The notes beneath the pieces are model-generated. The model worked only from the letters and a program-made list of their open reading frames with translations. It made no database searches and was not told the origin of the DNA. Both the position numbers and the translations under genes were made by a program. A stretch of DNA of 64,000 nt from Helianthus annuus (Eukaryota; Streptophyta; Magnoliopsida; Asterales; Asteraceae): assembly GCF_002127325.2 (NCBI RefSeq), contig NC_035444.2:84123675-84187674 (forward strand). Reading direction: 5' to 3'. Of this stretch, positions 34,503 through 44,883 are shown piece by piece; positions within the stretch are counted from its first letter, which is position 1, and each line of letters opens with the position of its first letter.

Positions 34503-34646
34503 CCGTCGCCGACGCCCCTAGGGCCGTCGGCGACGGGCCTTGCGTTTACCCGTAGCCCAAAAACCCGTAGACAGGAAATTAACCCGTCAGCACAAAAATT
34601 CACTTTCTGGAGCCCGTCGGCGACGCCCCCATACCCGTCGGCGACG
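34503..34646. repeat. CCGTCGGCGACG palindromes in element F
   Basis: Four copies of a 12-bp near-palindrome (34503-34514 as CCGTCGCCGACG, 34524-34535, 34614-34625, 34635-34646), about 130 bp upstream of the minus-strand TATA candidate. Confidence 0.85.
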
Positions 34647-37044
34647 CCCTCTAGAAACTGCAGTTTTCTGCAGTTCCGTTTCGTCGTCCGTACGCACTAA
34701 AACGCGCATAACTTTTGAACCGTTTACCCGTTTAACCTCCCGTTTCTTCCTACATGCTTGTAAATTCACATTCTATCATATCATCTTAAAATCCTACCTC
34801 CGGATTAAGGAAATTCTTAACTTACGTGCATTCGACATATTACCCTTTTCTAACTATTTGACCCGTTCGTGCATTTATCAACATAATCTGATTACTTAAC
34901 CTCGACTCCTCATGAACCTTTTAATATCAACGTTATTTATCATAGAGGATTAAATTCTTGGATGTCTTACCTATTTTTAACATATTTTTGGTCAGAAGCT
35001 TACCTTGACCCGTTATGGGTATTTATGCATTAAGTAGTTTATGACATACAAAAACATACTCCACATTTTCATGCTTGACCTAAATATTATACTAATCGAA
35101 TATCTTGATTCCAAACGACTTCTAAGGTCGTTTGCCCGATATACCTATCAGGGGCATTTTAGTCAATTATGTTATATCCTTAATAACAAAGGAATTTCTT
35201 GCATGAGTAACCAATCATCACTACTTAGCTACAATTTCTTAATCACACCTGCCTAGCTTGGATCAAACTAAGATCCTTTTAATACTTTATTGACATCATA
35301 CAACTCATTCCTGGTCAAACCTCAATTATCACATATAATTAGATTGCATATAACATTACATAACAACTAGGAAGTGATTGCGGAATCACTTACCTCATGC
35401 ATCCGTGTTCATATTTGTTTCCTCGCCACTTCTTGACCCGTAGTCTTCCGTGCTTGATTCCGTCTCGACATGATTCCTATACTTCCATGTCATCAAAATC
35501 ACATTCTTATTAGCATACACAATCGTACATGATAACGATCATATCGATCACATAATTCATACTAGAAGTCTATAGTCACTTCCAACAAGCATAATACATG
35601 TAACCAAGTTCATGTCATTTCAAACTCATGTAATATGTCGTGTCATCGTATTAAACACACGCACGTCTAACACGTCATTAGCCTAACTCATGACACATAT
35701 TTATTCCTAAACCTTACAGTAGCATTCATAAGTCGAACCATACCATTCGCATATTCGTTGACTTTTCAGAAAGTCAACCATCAAGCATACAAATTTCCAA
35801 CTCAAGAACATATGTCCATATTGATGTTAGTGGACCATGCTAACGACATCCTATGCATTTTGTAATCATATTCTTGAACACATACACCCATATAATTACT
35901 TGTCTATGTACACAAACATACACGTAATTCATTCCATTCATACTAGTATTTCTATAACTCCACAACTAACACTATAACACGTATTAAGCTAACCTTATAC
36001 TATTCCAACAATGATTCTTTTTAGGACTCTCATATGCTTCACATATACTTCAAGTTCACAACTAGCGGATCAAACCACCACATGGTGTGCATCACATCAT
36101 TTAAACGCATAGTGCAAGCCATTAGTGCACACTTCTACCCGGGAATGAAATCAACAAAATCTCCACATGGAGTCAATCTAACACGTCTTCTTCATGGTAG
36201 TTTACTAACAAACACATCATTATCACTCTTTATACATATTGACCCACAACTTGCATACAATTTCCTATATTATTGTCACATAGACATTTCATCAAACACT
36301 TGGTGTGCGTACTATCATCTAAGCATAATGTACAAGTATATAAAGCATATCTCTACTAGTTCATCTTCACATAACATTTACAATCATTTTATTATACATG
36401 ATTATTTCATCCTACATCAACCTATTCACCATTCATGTATCACAAACCAGATTATTCACCCTAAAATTCATATGTATGATTTCACTTGATTATCATACTT
36501 ATACTAACTTCTTAAAAATTTGGGTTTTTGCCATAATCTTACCAAATCACCAAGGCCAAACATAAATTCTGCTCCAATCCATATTCTTAACCTCCAATTA
36601 CACAAAGTGTTTCATAAACTCATGATTCGGGTGAAACCCAACTCCTACTATTCATCAAAACACAAAATTGAACTTACCACTCTATTGGGTATGTTGAGCT
36701 ACTTGAAAATTTGAAGACATGCAATCATTTAACATCGCATTTCCTTGATGATTTGATGAACTTGCATGAACAAGGGTTAACCCTTGTTTTTCCCCTGCTC
36801 TGATCGATCCAAAACACGCACCAGGGTGTGTGTTTTTGGTTTAACCCCTTTTTAATCCCTCACTTTCATTCTAATCCATCTAGCCCCTCATGTTTACCAC
36901 TTAACATATTTGGCACAAATTTTCTTCATTTAATAGTTTTGGCCATAAACTTTAACTAGGTAAAATGGTCTAAATCACTTATTTCGGGGTACATTATATA
37001 AAAATGTATGTCAATTATAAACATTCGGATTTTGGGGCGTTACA

Positions 37045-37809
37045 GTGATTAATCGAATCGCAAACGCTAAACGCAAGTAATTTAGGATGATTATATGTTA
37101 GATATAGTAGTTGGGATTAAAAGTAATTTGAATAGGAAACTCTATCGCATCTTAACGCCCGCAATCGCAATCGAAACAGCAAAACTCGTCGTACCGAACA
37201 CTCGAACTAACTGGCCAATCGACCAAGTGACCAGCCGATCGACCAGCCGTTCAATCGAGCTACTGCTCGATCGATCAGCCAGTCGACCAGGCTGCCACTC
37301 GATTGATCCACTCTTTCCACTTCGGGAAACCCTATAAATACCCCCTATCACCATCACAACTTACCACTTTTGGCACTCTCCTGTCCGACCAGCGCTCCAA
37401 CCGTACTTTTTCTCCGATTTCTCTTAAATCTTGTAAGTTTTCAACCTAATATTTGTACTTCTTTGATCTATACTTGATTCTACACCTTTCTACCTTTCGA
37501 ATCTTAACTTTTAACCGTGAAATCACTAGATTTGAGGTGTTCTAGGATGATGTCATCATGGTGTTCTTGAGAACTTCATGTTTTGTCCTCAATCCACAAA
37601 GAACAACTTAGATCTAAACGATTTCCACACAAATAAACAGAGATCTCTCATAGATCTAAACATATTCACAGTGAAAAGGATTGAAAGATGGTTTTCCAAC
37701 TTTCTTTCAACTCTTTTACACTCAATGCACTCAAAACCGATGGAATTGGAGCTTGTTCTAACCGTCTACACCTTCTTATTGATGTGTTGGTTCATGATCT
37801 GAATTCTAT
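37045..37809 (+). repeat. Element E 5' LTR, piece 2
   Basis: Resumes after F with the second GTGAT (37045-37049). Matches about 60477-61279 of the 3' LTR, minus a stretch of roughly 40 bases near its start. It holds a TATA box (CCTATAAATACC, 37331-37342) just downstream of a cluster of GATCGA/CGATCG motifs (37220-37312). Ends with TCTAT (37805-37809), the target copy of G. Confidence 0.9.
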
Positions 37810-40800
37810 TGTAACACCTCGAATTTTTGCGTCCAATAATGTGTTAACACGTGTCATTTGATTACACGTGGCATTTATATTAAATAAAGGACAAATTTTG
37901 ACAAACCTTGAAAGTATATAAATTCGAGGGTTATAAATGTCAACAAGGGTAAATATACTGTATAGTAACCCTAAATAATGCTTGAACCTTCAAACGAATA
38001 AATCATAGATCGTACAGAAGCGAAACGCGAAAGAAAGTGAGAGATTACAAGCTACAGGGGTTAACCGTGTCAACATGTTTAATTATACCTCTGAGTGACC
38101 CTTTAACGTTCCCAAGGCTTTGTAACGGTATTATACACTCACTAGAATGTAATATATAAATTTCGCGAAGTTTCGTTATGAAACGAGAAAGTTACGATCG
38201 AATTCGTAGGAGAAGGGTTAAAAGCGTCAATAATGAAAGTTAAGGCTTTCTGAATAATTAATAAACTAACCGGGGACTTAACAACGCGGGTAAGTAACAC
38301 GAGGTCCCTAGTTGTAATTAACCGAGGGCCAAACCGCAAAGTTACCCCTTCAAACCCGAAAGGTCAGGTAAATCATTACGAAAGATTTCGTTATTAATTA
38401 CCCGATTCTGTCATCATTGCAAAAGATTTAAAAGTTCTGAAAATATAACCTCTCGCGGCCCGCGTGAGGTTTTGGCTTAAGTTGAGGCGGGCCGCGAGCC
38501 TCCTCTTTTACTCGCCTGATTTTTGAATCTCAGGCGGCCCGCGTAAAAGTAGCATGGATTCTCCATGCGGGCCGCGTGGGACGCCCAGATGCAGAAACTT
38601 TGTATTTCCTTGCCTTTTGAGCATTATGAACGATCAAACACCAATAAATGAGGCATGGGCACCCTACACTTGACCCATAGCTCCAGGGGACACATGCCCA
38701 TCATCCATGATCAGTTGTAGGCTGTTGTGTGTTGATCTTGAGCTCATTTTTCACTATAAATAGCCATGTTGTGGTCATAACATTCACACAACTCAAACAC
38801 TTCTATCTGATCATTCTAAGAAGCTCTCTAGCATTCTCTTCTGCTCTCTAAGCAAGATACAACTTCTGTAAGTCGTTCATACCCATTTTGATCTTACATT
38901 TCCATAGTTCTAGCTTATAAACTCAACCGTCGTAACTAACTGTTGTCATAGCGATAAATCACAAATGGTCCAGTGAATTGTCGGATCAAAAGTAGTTTTG
39001 AGTTGGTATTTATGTGGGTAATAAACCCCTAAAAGGGTTCCCTCTGATCACCACTCTAACTATGTCAAATATCGAGTCAAACGCGCACTTAAAAAGTCAA
39101 CAGAAAGTCGTTTTGCCATTTTGTACATAATCTGTAATGTATATGCTATGAAACCTGTTTTGACAATCATAAAACATGATAATAAGTATATAAACTTGTT
39201 TGCGCTCGTTTGAATCGACCGTTTGCTATATTGACCCGGTTCGGAGCCGAATGTCGCAAAAGTTTGACTTTTGCTTTGACTTCAGTTCTGACCCGTTTTA
39301 GTGAGGTATAGATATGCCTTAGGACTCTCTTAGGACCAGGTTACATGATGGTATAAACCTCTGTGATCGGTTCATGAGTTATCCGAGTCTTTTGCACATT
39401 TCCGTTAATCGCCTACAAGTTGACCGTAACGCCATTTTGAAAATAAAACGAGTATTTCGGACACGTGAACGGACCAGAACCTTGCTTATTAAATTATAAG
39501 CATGTCCTTAAAGTTTCACGTCAATCCGAGGTCTAGAATGAGAGTTATGCTAATTAGCGCAATTAAAATAAACTTTTGTAATAAAAGGCGCAATTAGCAT
39601 AACACCTATCTAAACCAAGATTTCGTCACCAAAACTTTTACCCACTGTTATAAAATAATATTTTGGGAATTTTAGAGATTTTTAATAATTTTTACCTTGC
39701 TCATAACCTGCGGTTATGGCTACGGTTCGGTAAATACCGAATATGCCCTTTTCGGCCAAAACTTGAGTTCTACAAGGTCTTTTGACCCGATTCCAGTTGC
39801 TACTGATTTTAAATAATAAATAAAGTATTTTGGACTTTATAAACTGTTCGGGAAACTCAGATTTCCTGTAGAACTCGAAAAGCCCTTTTAAAGTCTTTAA
39901 AATGACCGAAAAGCCCCTACGGGGCGTAATATTAACTTAGACTCGTTACGGGCATCACGGAAGGTATCCTACTGATACCACAACCTCTTTGAGGCATATT
40001 GACTTAGGAAATAAGCGTAAGACTCTCATGGTTAACCGTTCCGCCTATTGCGCGCACGGTTCGGCTTATGAAACTAGTTTTCATAATTTAGCCGATACGG
40101 GTCAAATTATATTATTTGAACCCCAAAATCCAGAGTGTGAACCTTGAACCCATATAAAACAAGTCTCTGAACTTGTTTGGGGCAGAGTCACATTCCATTC
40201 TCGGTCTTCGTCTTTTCGCGCGATTAAACCATATTTATATTCCGGAACCAACCGGTCTAGGCTACGGCCAATATAAAGACCCGTTAGGATTCTAAGAGGT
40301 TAATTAAAACCTTCGTTCCAGATTAGGAGCCCAGTAAAAGCTATCGGTGATTTAATCGAACTAAGGAATAATACTTGCAAAGGTAAATACTTTAACTTAT
40401 TTCCCCTATACGGGCTTGGGTTACGGTATGTTAATACCGCTTGATTGAGCATTATATTTTTCCATCGCTTAGGTGGTTAATTAAATAATATGATCGGCTC
40501 ATTTAAACAGTTTTGTTTCTTAAAAGCCTTTGGGGGGTTTAATGACCGTTGTCCCGGATATCCTTGGCATCATTTTACGAAATGGCCACGACCATCGACA
40601 TCCCGGTGTAGGCGTACACCCGGTATATATTGTCGACATTAAATTAAAAGACGTAGCCGTTGGTTTTTATACTACGGTTTTACGCAATGTGGTGTGTCTA
40701 TAAATCTTTAACCCGGCACGACCCGGGCTACTGAACGCATAAAAGAACATGTAAAACGTTCACAAGATTATTATGATTTTCCCAAGTTATAAAAGAGTTT

Positions 40801-41196
40801 GTGCCTCGTGCATTCAAATCAATTTTAATAAACATTTTCAAATGTGTCAGTTGAACGTATTTACCAGTGTAAACTGACGTATGTTCCCCAAAAAGACTAA
40901 GTGCAGGTACTATACGAAATGGGCTGGTATTGGCTTCCTAAGCATCGTAAATAGTCTCGCAAACTCGATGATGTATTCTGAATGAACAATATTTTGTTAT
41001 TTGATCCGCTGTGGATATATTCGACTTCTGTAATACATTTTGATATTACAATCAGAGGTTGAAGTTATATATTTATCTTTAAAGCTTCCGCTGTGCATTT
41101 ATATAATTGTGTGGTTTGACTATATTGTTGCCAACATCGTCACGGTAATCCCCCACCGGGCCCACCGGTGATACACGTGGAAATCGGGGTGTGACA
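37810..41196 (+). repeat. Element G 5' LTR
   Basis: 3387 bp. Contains GCGGCCCGCG-type palindromes at 38454-38578, including a perfect 12-bp inverted repeat (CTCGCGGCCCGC and GCGGGCCGCGAG), and a TATA box (CTATAAATAGCC, 38754-38765) about 180 bp further on. No ORF of note. Confidence 0.95.
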
Positions 41197-41199
41197 GGT

Positions 41200-41213
41200 T
41201 GGTATCAGAGCCA
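41200..41213 (+). other. Element G primer binding site (tRNA-Met)
   Basis: TGGTATCAGAGCCA, three bases after the LTR end; complement of initiator tRNA-Met. Confidence 0.95.
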
Positions 41214-41368
41214 ACGTTGAGCGAATTAAACACTATTCTATTGTGTTTAATCTCAATGACACAATTGCACATACTTGAGTCTAGACAATAACTTAGGACA
41301 AATTCGGATTAATACTCCTTTTTGTCATTACTTTCATTTTGATTTTTAATAAGTTTTGGAGCAGGAAA

Positions 41369-42583
41369 ATGCCACCTGTTATATTCCGAGGAAGAGGAAG
41401 GGGAAGAAGAGGCAGAGGAGATATCGTGACACATCACGATCATGAAGCTGGACCGTCAGGTACAAGACCTCCTTCGATGACAAGGAGCGAAGAACCACAA
41501 CGACGAAGAGACCTTTACGAACCCGCGAGGCATTCCACCTCGCACAGCTCAACGCCATCATACCGGCACTCCTTTGGGCCAAACTCAGAGAATGATCCCA
41601 ACAACCCACAACCTTCCTTCATACCTCTACAACGTTCGGTATCGCACCGAAATTACGACGACCCTACTCCATACTTCATAGGTCAGTTTAATCCAGCTGA
41701 CTACATACAGGAACCTTCAGGTTTTGTTCCACTAGGGCCACAAGATCACTTCTCCGAGGACCATATGGATGAAGATACTGATCCAACTGAACCTGCTCGT
41801 GGTATGCCCACGCATCCGATAGAAGTCTCTGATGGGTCATCCTTCCATGGCACACCCTATCAGGGACCAGACAGTTTCCAAGCGTTGTTCGACCGACATG
41901 AGTGGTACTACACGCCACCTCAACAGACATCTCAACAACCGCGACATCCACAGGATCCCTCTGAGGATTCACGCTTTGTGGCAGTTACGCCACCACCTCC
42001 GCCACCGACGCAACCAGTAATGCCTGATCCGCCAAGGCGTAGGAGGACAAATGCTCGTATGTCCACACGAGGAGGAGGGGGTATCCAATTCAGCACCCCT
42101 CGACACTCTAGTAGTAGCCACTATCCGCCACTACAAGAAGAAGGACCTTCAAGTCCTATACAGGAGGCGAACTCCGCACCAGCTGCACCAAATTCGCCGC
42201 CATTTGGGTATGACCAACCCATACCTGCTTATACGGGTCCAACGGCTTACAACCCGTTCGAACCGTCACAAGCACAATACAACTATAATTATGAGCGCGA
42301 CCCATATGTGGTGTCGGCTAGATATAATGCGCGCTACCCCGACGGAGCTCATGGGAACATGGGACCACCGGACTACTCAGCTCATGGGTATCCAATACCT
42401 CCCAGACCCCCAGTTCCGCAACAAGCGCCACAACCACGTTTCTCTCCTCCTGAACAGGAAGAGATACTCCATCGACTAGATCGTGTGGAGAGAGAGTTCG
42501 AAGAAGAGAAAAAGAGCCACCGAGGATTTCTCAAAGGCTTGGCGAACCTACTAAAGGGCAAAAAGAAGAAACGTGACCATTAG
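41369..42583 (+). CDS. Accessory ORF between primer site and gag in element G
   Basis: 404 intact codons from the ATG at 41369 (MPPVIFRGRG). The frame is open to 41339, but without an ATG there. The N-terminus is an Arg/Gly box (residues 5-17). A Pro/Ser-rich, apparently disordered body follows with recognisable blocks (PIEVSDGSSFHGTPYQGPDSFQ, quoted in parts: PIEVSDGSSFHG and YQGPDSFQALFDRHEWYY), a proline run near residue 210, a second basic RRRR motif and NPFEPSQAQYNY. The C-terminus is a short coiled coil (EILHRLDRVEREFEEEKK) followed by KGLANLLKGKKKK. No gag, protease or pol motif. Being intact, first in the mRNA and in sense orientation, it is probably expressed by the family. An RNA- or chromatin-binding role is suggested only by the RG box and basic tail. 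I believe similar ORFs occur in Asteraceae Gypsy elements but cannot verify it here. Confidence 0.75.
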   Translation: MPPVIFRGRGRGRRGRGDIVTHHDHEAGPSGTRPPSMTRSEEPQRRRDLYEPARHSTSHSSTPSYRHSFGPNSENDPNNPQPSFIPLQRSVSHRNYDDPTPYFIGQFNPADYIQEPSGFVPLGPQDHFSEDHMDEDTDPTEPARGMPTHPIEVSDGSSFHGTPYQGPDSFQALFDRHEWYYTPPQQTSQQPRHPQDPSEDSRFVAVTPPPPPPTQPVMPDPPRRRRTNARMSTRGGGGIQFSTPRHSSSSHYPPLQEEGPSSPIQEANSAPAAPNSPPFGYDQPIPAYTGPTAYNPFEPSQAQYNYNYERDPYVVSARYNARYPDGAHGNMGPPDYSAHGYPIPPRPPVPQQAPQPRFSPPEQEEILHRLDRVEREFEEEKKSHRGFLKGLANLLKGKKKKRDH

Positions 42584-43701
42584 CCCTTAATAGTTGTACT
42601 AATGTAATTTCTATTTTAAAAGAAGTCCCTGCGTGGACATTTATTGTATTTCAGTCCCTACGTGGACTTATCTTTTAGTCCTTGCATGGACACTTATCTT
42701 ATGTTAGTCCCTGCGTGGACTTGTCACTTATTTTATACCTCTATGGAGGTATGTACTATTTGAAAGACCCGTTTAGGGCAATATGTGATTGTATTTGAGA
42801 TTATGGAATGTATGTTATGAGTTTTGTTTTAATATGTATGAAATAAATCAAAACCATTCCTTTTATATTGATCTGCCTAAATAAGGAATCTTACAAGTGA
42901 AACCTAGCCTGGTGTCTTTTAAAGATCCGGCCAAGATGGTAGGACTTAATTAAAAGATTCAGATTCCCTGTTAACCGCTGCAAGCATGTTAACGATCATG
43001 GCAGATGTGATTCGTTAAAATCACGCGCGTTATTCTTATACAATAATCCTTTAAGGATTTCAAAGCCCAACTAAATGATTTATAAATCGTGGGTTAAATC
43101 ACCTATGCAAGTGATCAATCTTATTAAAACATCCATTCGTGATGTAGTGCCTACGGGCCAATCTTATTAAAACATCCATTAGTGATGTAGTGCCTACGGG
43201 CCAATCTTATTAAAACATCCATTAGTGATGTAGTGCCTACAGGCCAATCTTATTAAAACATCCATTAGTGATGTAGTGCCTACGGGCCAACCATATTGAA
43301 ACATCCATTAGTGATGTAGTGCCTACGGGCCAACCATATTGAAACATCCATTAGAGGTGTAGTGCCTATGGGCCATAATAATTGTCTTATAAAGACAAAA
43401 GGCAGTGGTGGTCTATGACTCTCTGTCAGAAAGAGATAAAAGAACTACGATTCAAATCTCTATGCCTTTGATTCTCTGAAATCTCGGCTAATAATATAAA
43501 ACATCCTCGTAATTAGGCTTTATGCCGCCAATGTTATTGATATAGCTGAAGTAGGATATATTCAAATCCTAATAATTAATGAGTAATAAGTTAACCAAAT
43601 ATGGTCTCTGTTACCATGGTTGACAAATTGTCATAAAAGACAATTATATAATAATCTCCTGAATAAAATTTTGTTATCTTCTGTAGCAGATTCAAGTTAC
43701 A
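42584..43701 (+). other. Noncoding segment with tandem repeats between accessory ORF and gag of G
   Basis: 1.1 kb with no gene. Holds four copies of an AGTCCCTGCGTGGAC-like motif (42624-42720, spaced about 24-29 nt) and six copies of a 43-bp unit (43117-43374). It would form a long intercistronic region in the genomic RNA. Confidence 0.8.
43117..43374 (+). repeat. Six tandem copies of a 43-bp unit
   Basis: Exactly 6 x 43 bp. Units share CATCCATTAGTGATGTAGTG and CCTACGGGCC; the last two have ACCATATTGAAA in place of ATCTTATTAAAA. No spacer diversity, so not a CRISPR array. Confidence 0.95.
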
Positions 43702-44883
43702 ATGGCGGATCCCAATGGAGAGAACAGCCATACAAATGAAGATGAATCTGACAGGCGCACAGCTAAAGGCTCTGATTGACAATGCTGTTCAGGCAGCTCT
43801 TGATCGTCAATATACTGAGTCCCAAGGCAGAACCGTATCAAAACCACCCTCTAAACCAAAGACACACTCCAAACCACCCTCTCAACCCAAGAAAGATGAC
43901 GACAAACACTCGTCCACTGAGAACAGCGTTCATCGCGATAGAGAATATACTGATGCATCCAATGCTAAGGGTTGCACCTACAAATACTTTGTATCTTGTA
44001 AGCCCCGGGAATTTACAGGGGAGAAAGGTGTTGTTGATTGTATCACCTGGCTAAATGAGATGGACACTATTGTGGACATCAGCGGGTGTGCAGAGAGGGA
44101 GTGGTGAAGTATGTGTCCCAGTCATTTAAGGGCGAGGCCCTGGCATGGTGGAGAGCGTTGGTGCAGGCATCAGGTAAGTCTGCTTTATACAAGATGACAT
44201 GGGAGGAATTTATTGCTCTCATTAAGGAAAACTACTGCCCTCAGCATGAGGTTGAGAAGATCGAGGCTGACTTTGTGTCACTGGTGATGACGAACCTGGA
44301 CTGCCAGGCTTATTTGACGAGCTTCAATACGATGTCTCGCCTAGTTCCATACCTTGTGACACCAGAGTCTAGAAGAATCGCCCGTTTCATTGGGGGCTTG
44401 GAGCCTGCGATAAAGGCGAGTGTAAAGGCCTCCCGGCCGATGACCTTCAGGTCAGTTACTGACCTCTCCTTGTCTCTCACCTTAGACGCTGTCCGTCTGA
44501 GGACACTAAGGAGCAAGGAGGCTGAGAAGAGAAAACGTGAGGATGATACCTCACGAAGATCAGGGAAGAAGCACCGTGGAAACGGTGAAGGCAAAAGAGG
44601 GTCGGAGGCAAAGAAAGATGGGCAAGCTGGTGAAAGGCCCAACTGCAAAATCTGCAAGAAACCCCACTCTGGGAAGTGCAGGTTTGCATCGAATTCACAG
44701 TCACAACCAAAGACTTTTTCCTGTGGACTATGCAAGTCCTAGGATCATAAGACTGTAGATTGCAAGAAAATCAAAGACGCAACCTGCTATGGTTGTAATG
44801 AAAAGGGGCATATCAAGAGTAACTGCCCTAAGAACGCCAAGAAGGCGGAGGAGACCAAGAAGACAAACGCGAGAGTCTTCCGC
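43702..44883 (+). pseudogene. gag: Element G gag
   Basis: Gypsy gag. Probable start ATG at 43702 (MADPNGENSHTNEDES). A frameshift near 43747-43755 leads into LTGAQLKALIDNAVQAALDRQ, then SCKPREFTGEKGVVDCITWL. A second frameshift near 44090 leads into VVKYVSQSFKGEALAWWRAL, YCPQHEVEKIEADF, RFIGGLEPAIKASV. The basic C-terminus has cysteine motif CKICKKPHSGKC and, after an in-frame TAG at 44740-44742, a CCHC knuckle [14 protein letters not shown] (about 44788-44830). Three lesions in an otherwise well conserved gene, surprising for so young an insertion. Confidence 0.88.

Larger units (their letters stand above)
33517..37044 (-). mobile_element. Element F: solo LTR of a Gypsy element
   Basis: 3528 bp bounded by TGTTACGCCC and GGGGCGTTACA, flanked by GTGAT (33512-33516 and 37045-37049), with no internal retrotransposon domain, primer site or second LTR. 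This is what recombination between two LTRs leaves. I infer minus orientation because the minus-strand end has the TTCCGCTGC...GGGCGTAACA arrangement seen at the LTR ends next to primer sites, and because a TATA candidate (GCTATAAAGC, about 34362-34371) reads on the minus strand. Short open frames inside it are not genes. The last 381 bases recur at 48197-48577. Confidence 0.85.

Noticed and set aside
33517..37044. Element F as a complete small element or a host intergenic segment
   Set aside because: It has LTR-type ends and a 5-bp target duplication but no primer site, PPT or second LTR, so a solo LTR explains it best.
37095..37802. Small open frames repeated exactly at 48628-49335 and in part at 60596-61397
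   Set aside because: They recur because the same LTR DNA is present three times. They have no codon conservation and cross the TATA region of the LTR.
41379..41972. Antisense frames opposite the accessory ORF of G
   Set aside because: Shadows of a GC-richer coding sequence; the sense frame is longer and has domain-like structure.
43117..43374. Possible CRISPR-like array
   Set aside because: Units are contiguous with no unique spacers, and the context is a plant Gypsy element.
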